The notes under the pieces were generated by a model. The model saw only the letters and a program-made list of their open reading frames with translations. It was not told where the DNA came from and made no database searches. A stretch of 64,000 bases of DNA, from positions 22,501-86,500 of the forward strand of contig JAHBMJ010003463.1 of NCBI GenBank assembly GCA_018398765.1, read 5' to 3'. This document shows, piece by piece, positions 63,616 to 64,000 of the stretch (position 1 is its first letter; the number at the start of each line of letters is the position of its first letter). The DNA is from Chromera velia (Eukaryota > Sar > Chromeraceae). The position numbers and the translations under genes were made by a program.

Positions 63616-64000
63616 CTGCATCGATGCATGCATGCACGAACCCATCCGACCCATCGATACAGGAAAGGAAAAGCATCACTCACATGCAAGGATTAAATCG
63701 AAACAGAGGAGGCGAACGCAACAGAGGCTGAAGCAAACAAAGGAATGAAAGAAGAGAAAAAATGGCAGAAAGGAAAAGAAACAGAGAAAGGCAAGAAAAA
63801 CGAAAAAAAAGAAAAGGAAGAAAGAGGTGCAGGAAGAAAGGAAGGAAGAAAGAAAGAAAAAGAGAAATGGGGCGAAATAGAACAGGAAAAGGTAGAGAGC
63901 ACGGAGCAAAGAGGAGTTAGAAGCGGATATGCATGGGTTTAGAAAAAGGGGGCACGGAGGCATCCGACGTCCACGTTTCGTCATGCGCTCAAAAATGCAC
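63616..64000. other. Purine-rich tail of the window, no exon recognised
   Basis: GATGCATGCATGCACG at 63623-63638, then a GAAA-rich low-complexity stretch to about 63900. Frames here are low-complexity. Confidence 0.5.

Overview
The window is nuclear DNA of a eukaryote with intron-rich protein genes. Features that point to a photosynthetic alveolate, most likely a chromerid alga such as Chromera velia (inference), are: a nucleus-encoded thylakoid-type pentapeptide protein with a signal peptide plus transit peptide for a complex plastid; a cyclic-nucleotide phosphodiesterase with the six-membrane-segment layout known from apicomplexans; very abundant microsatellites; and TGCATGCA-rich intergenic DNA. 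There are no operons, rRNA or tRNA genes, or CRISPR arrays that I can see. A 79-base run of N at 55287-55365 marks an assembly gap.

I rebuilt genes by hand from splice sites and checked that reading phases join. From left to right: gene A (+, 50-3270, 3' part, possibly a divergent gamma-tubulin-complex-type protein); gene C (-, 7318-8211, partial, membrane segment); gene B (+, 9874-20860, 15 exons, 1776 aa, unknown); gene D (-, 22790-23635, plastid pentapeptide-repeat protein); gene E (+, 24829-25902, unknown); TYW3 (-, 28522-32045, 5 exons); six-TM phosphodiesterase (+, 32598-42197, 17 exons, 1037 aa); lysine-methyltransferase-like protein (-, 49740-53354, 6 exons, 345 aa); a + strand locus with Cys-rich modules and an RRM (53997-57361, incompletely resolved); a reverse-transcriptase fragment (-, 58910-59987); a TIR element (60975-61596); and gene K (-, 62435 to beyond 63615).

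The cellular genes alternate strictly in strand, giving convergent and divergent pairs. Each of the five convergent intergenic spaces holds one AT-rich island (about 3280-4090, 20861-21950, 27780-28520, 48480-49140, 59990-62000). The divergent spaces lack large islands, and two of them (9320-9873 and 53355-53996) carry CG-rich, GCATGC-rich and TATA-like DNA.

The splice sites are unusual. Many donors are GTCAGT or GTCGGT (C at +3), and most acceptors end in TGCAG. Several small tandem duplications straddle exon boundaries. Two of them contain the same short palindromic element, which is the most interesting unexplained structure in the window. The genes do not form one pathway; they cover tRNA modification, cyclic-nucleotide signalling, protein methylation and plastid function.
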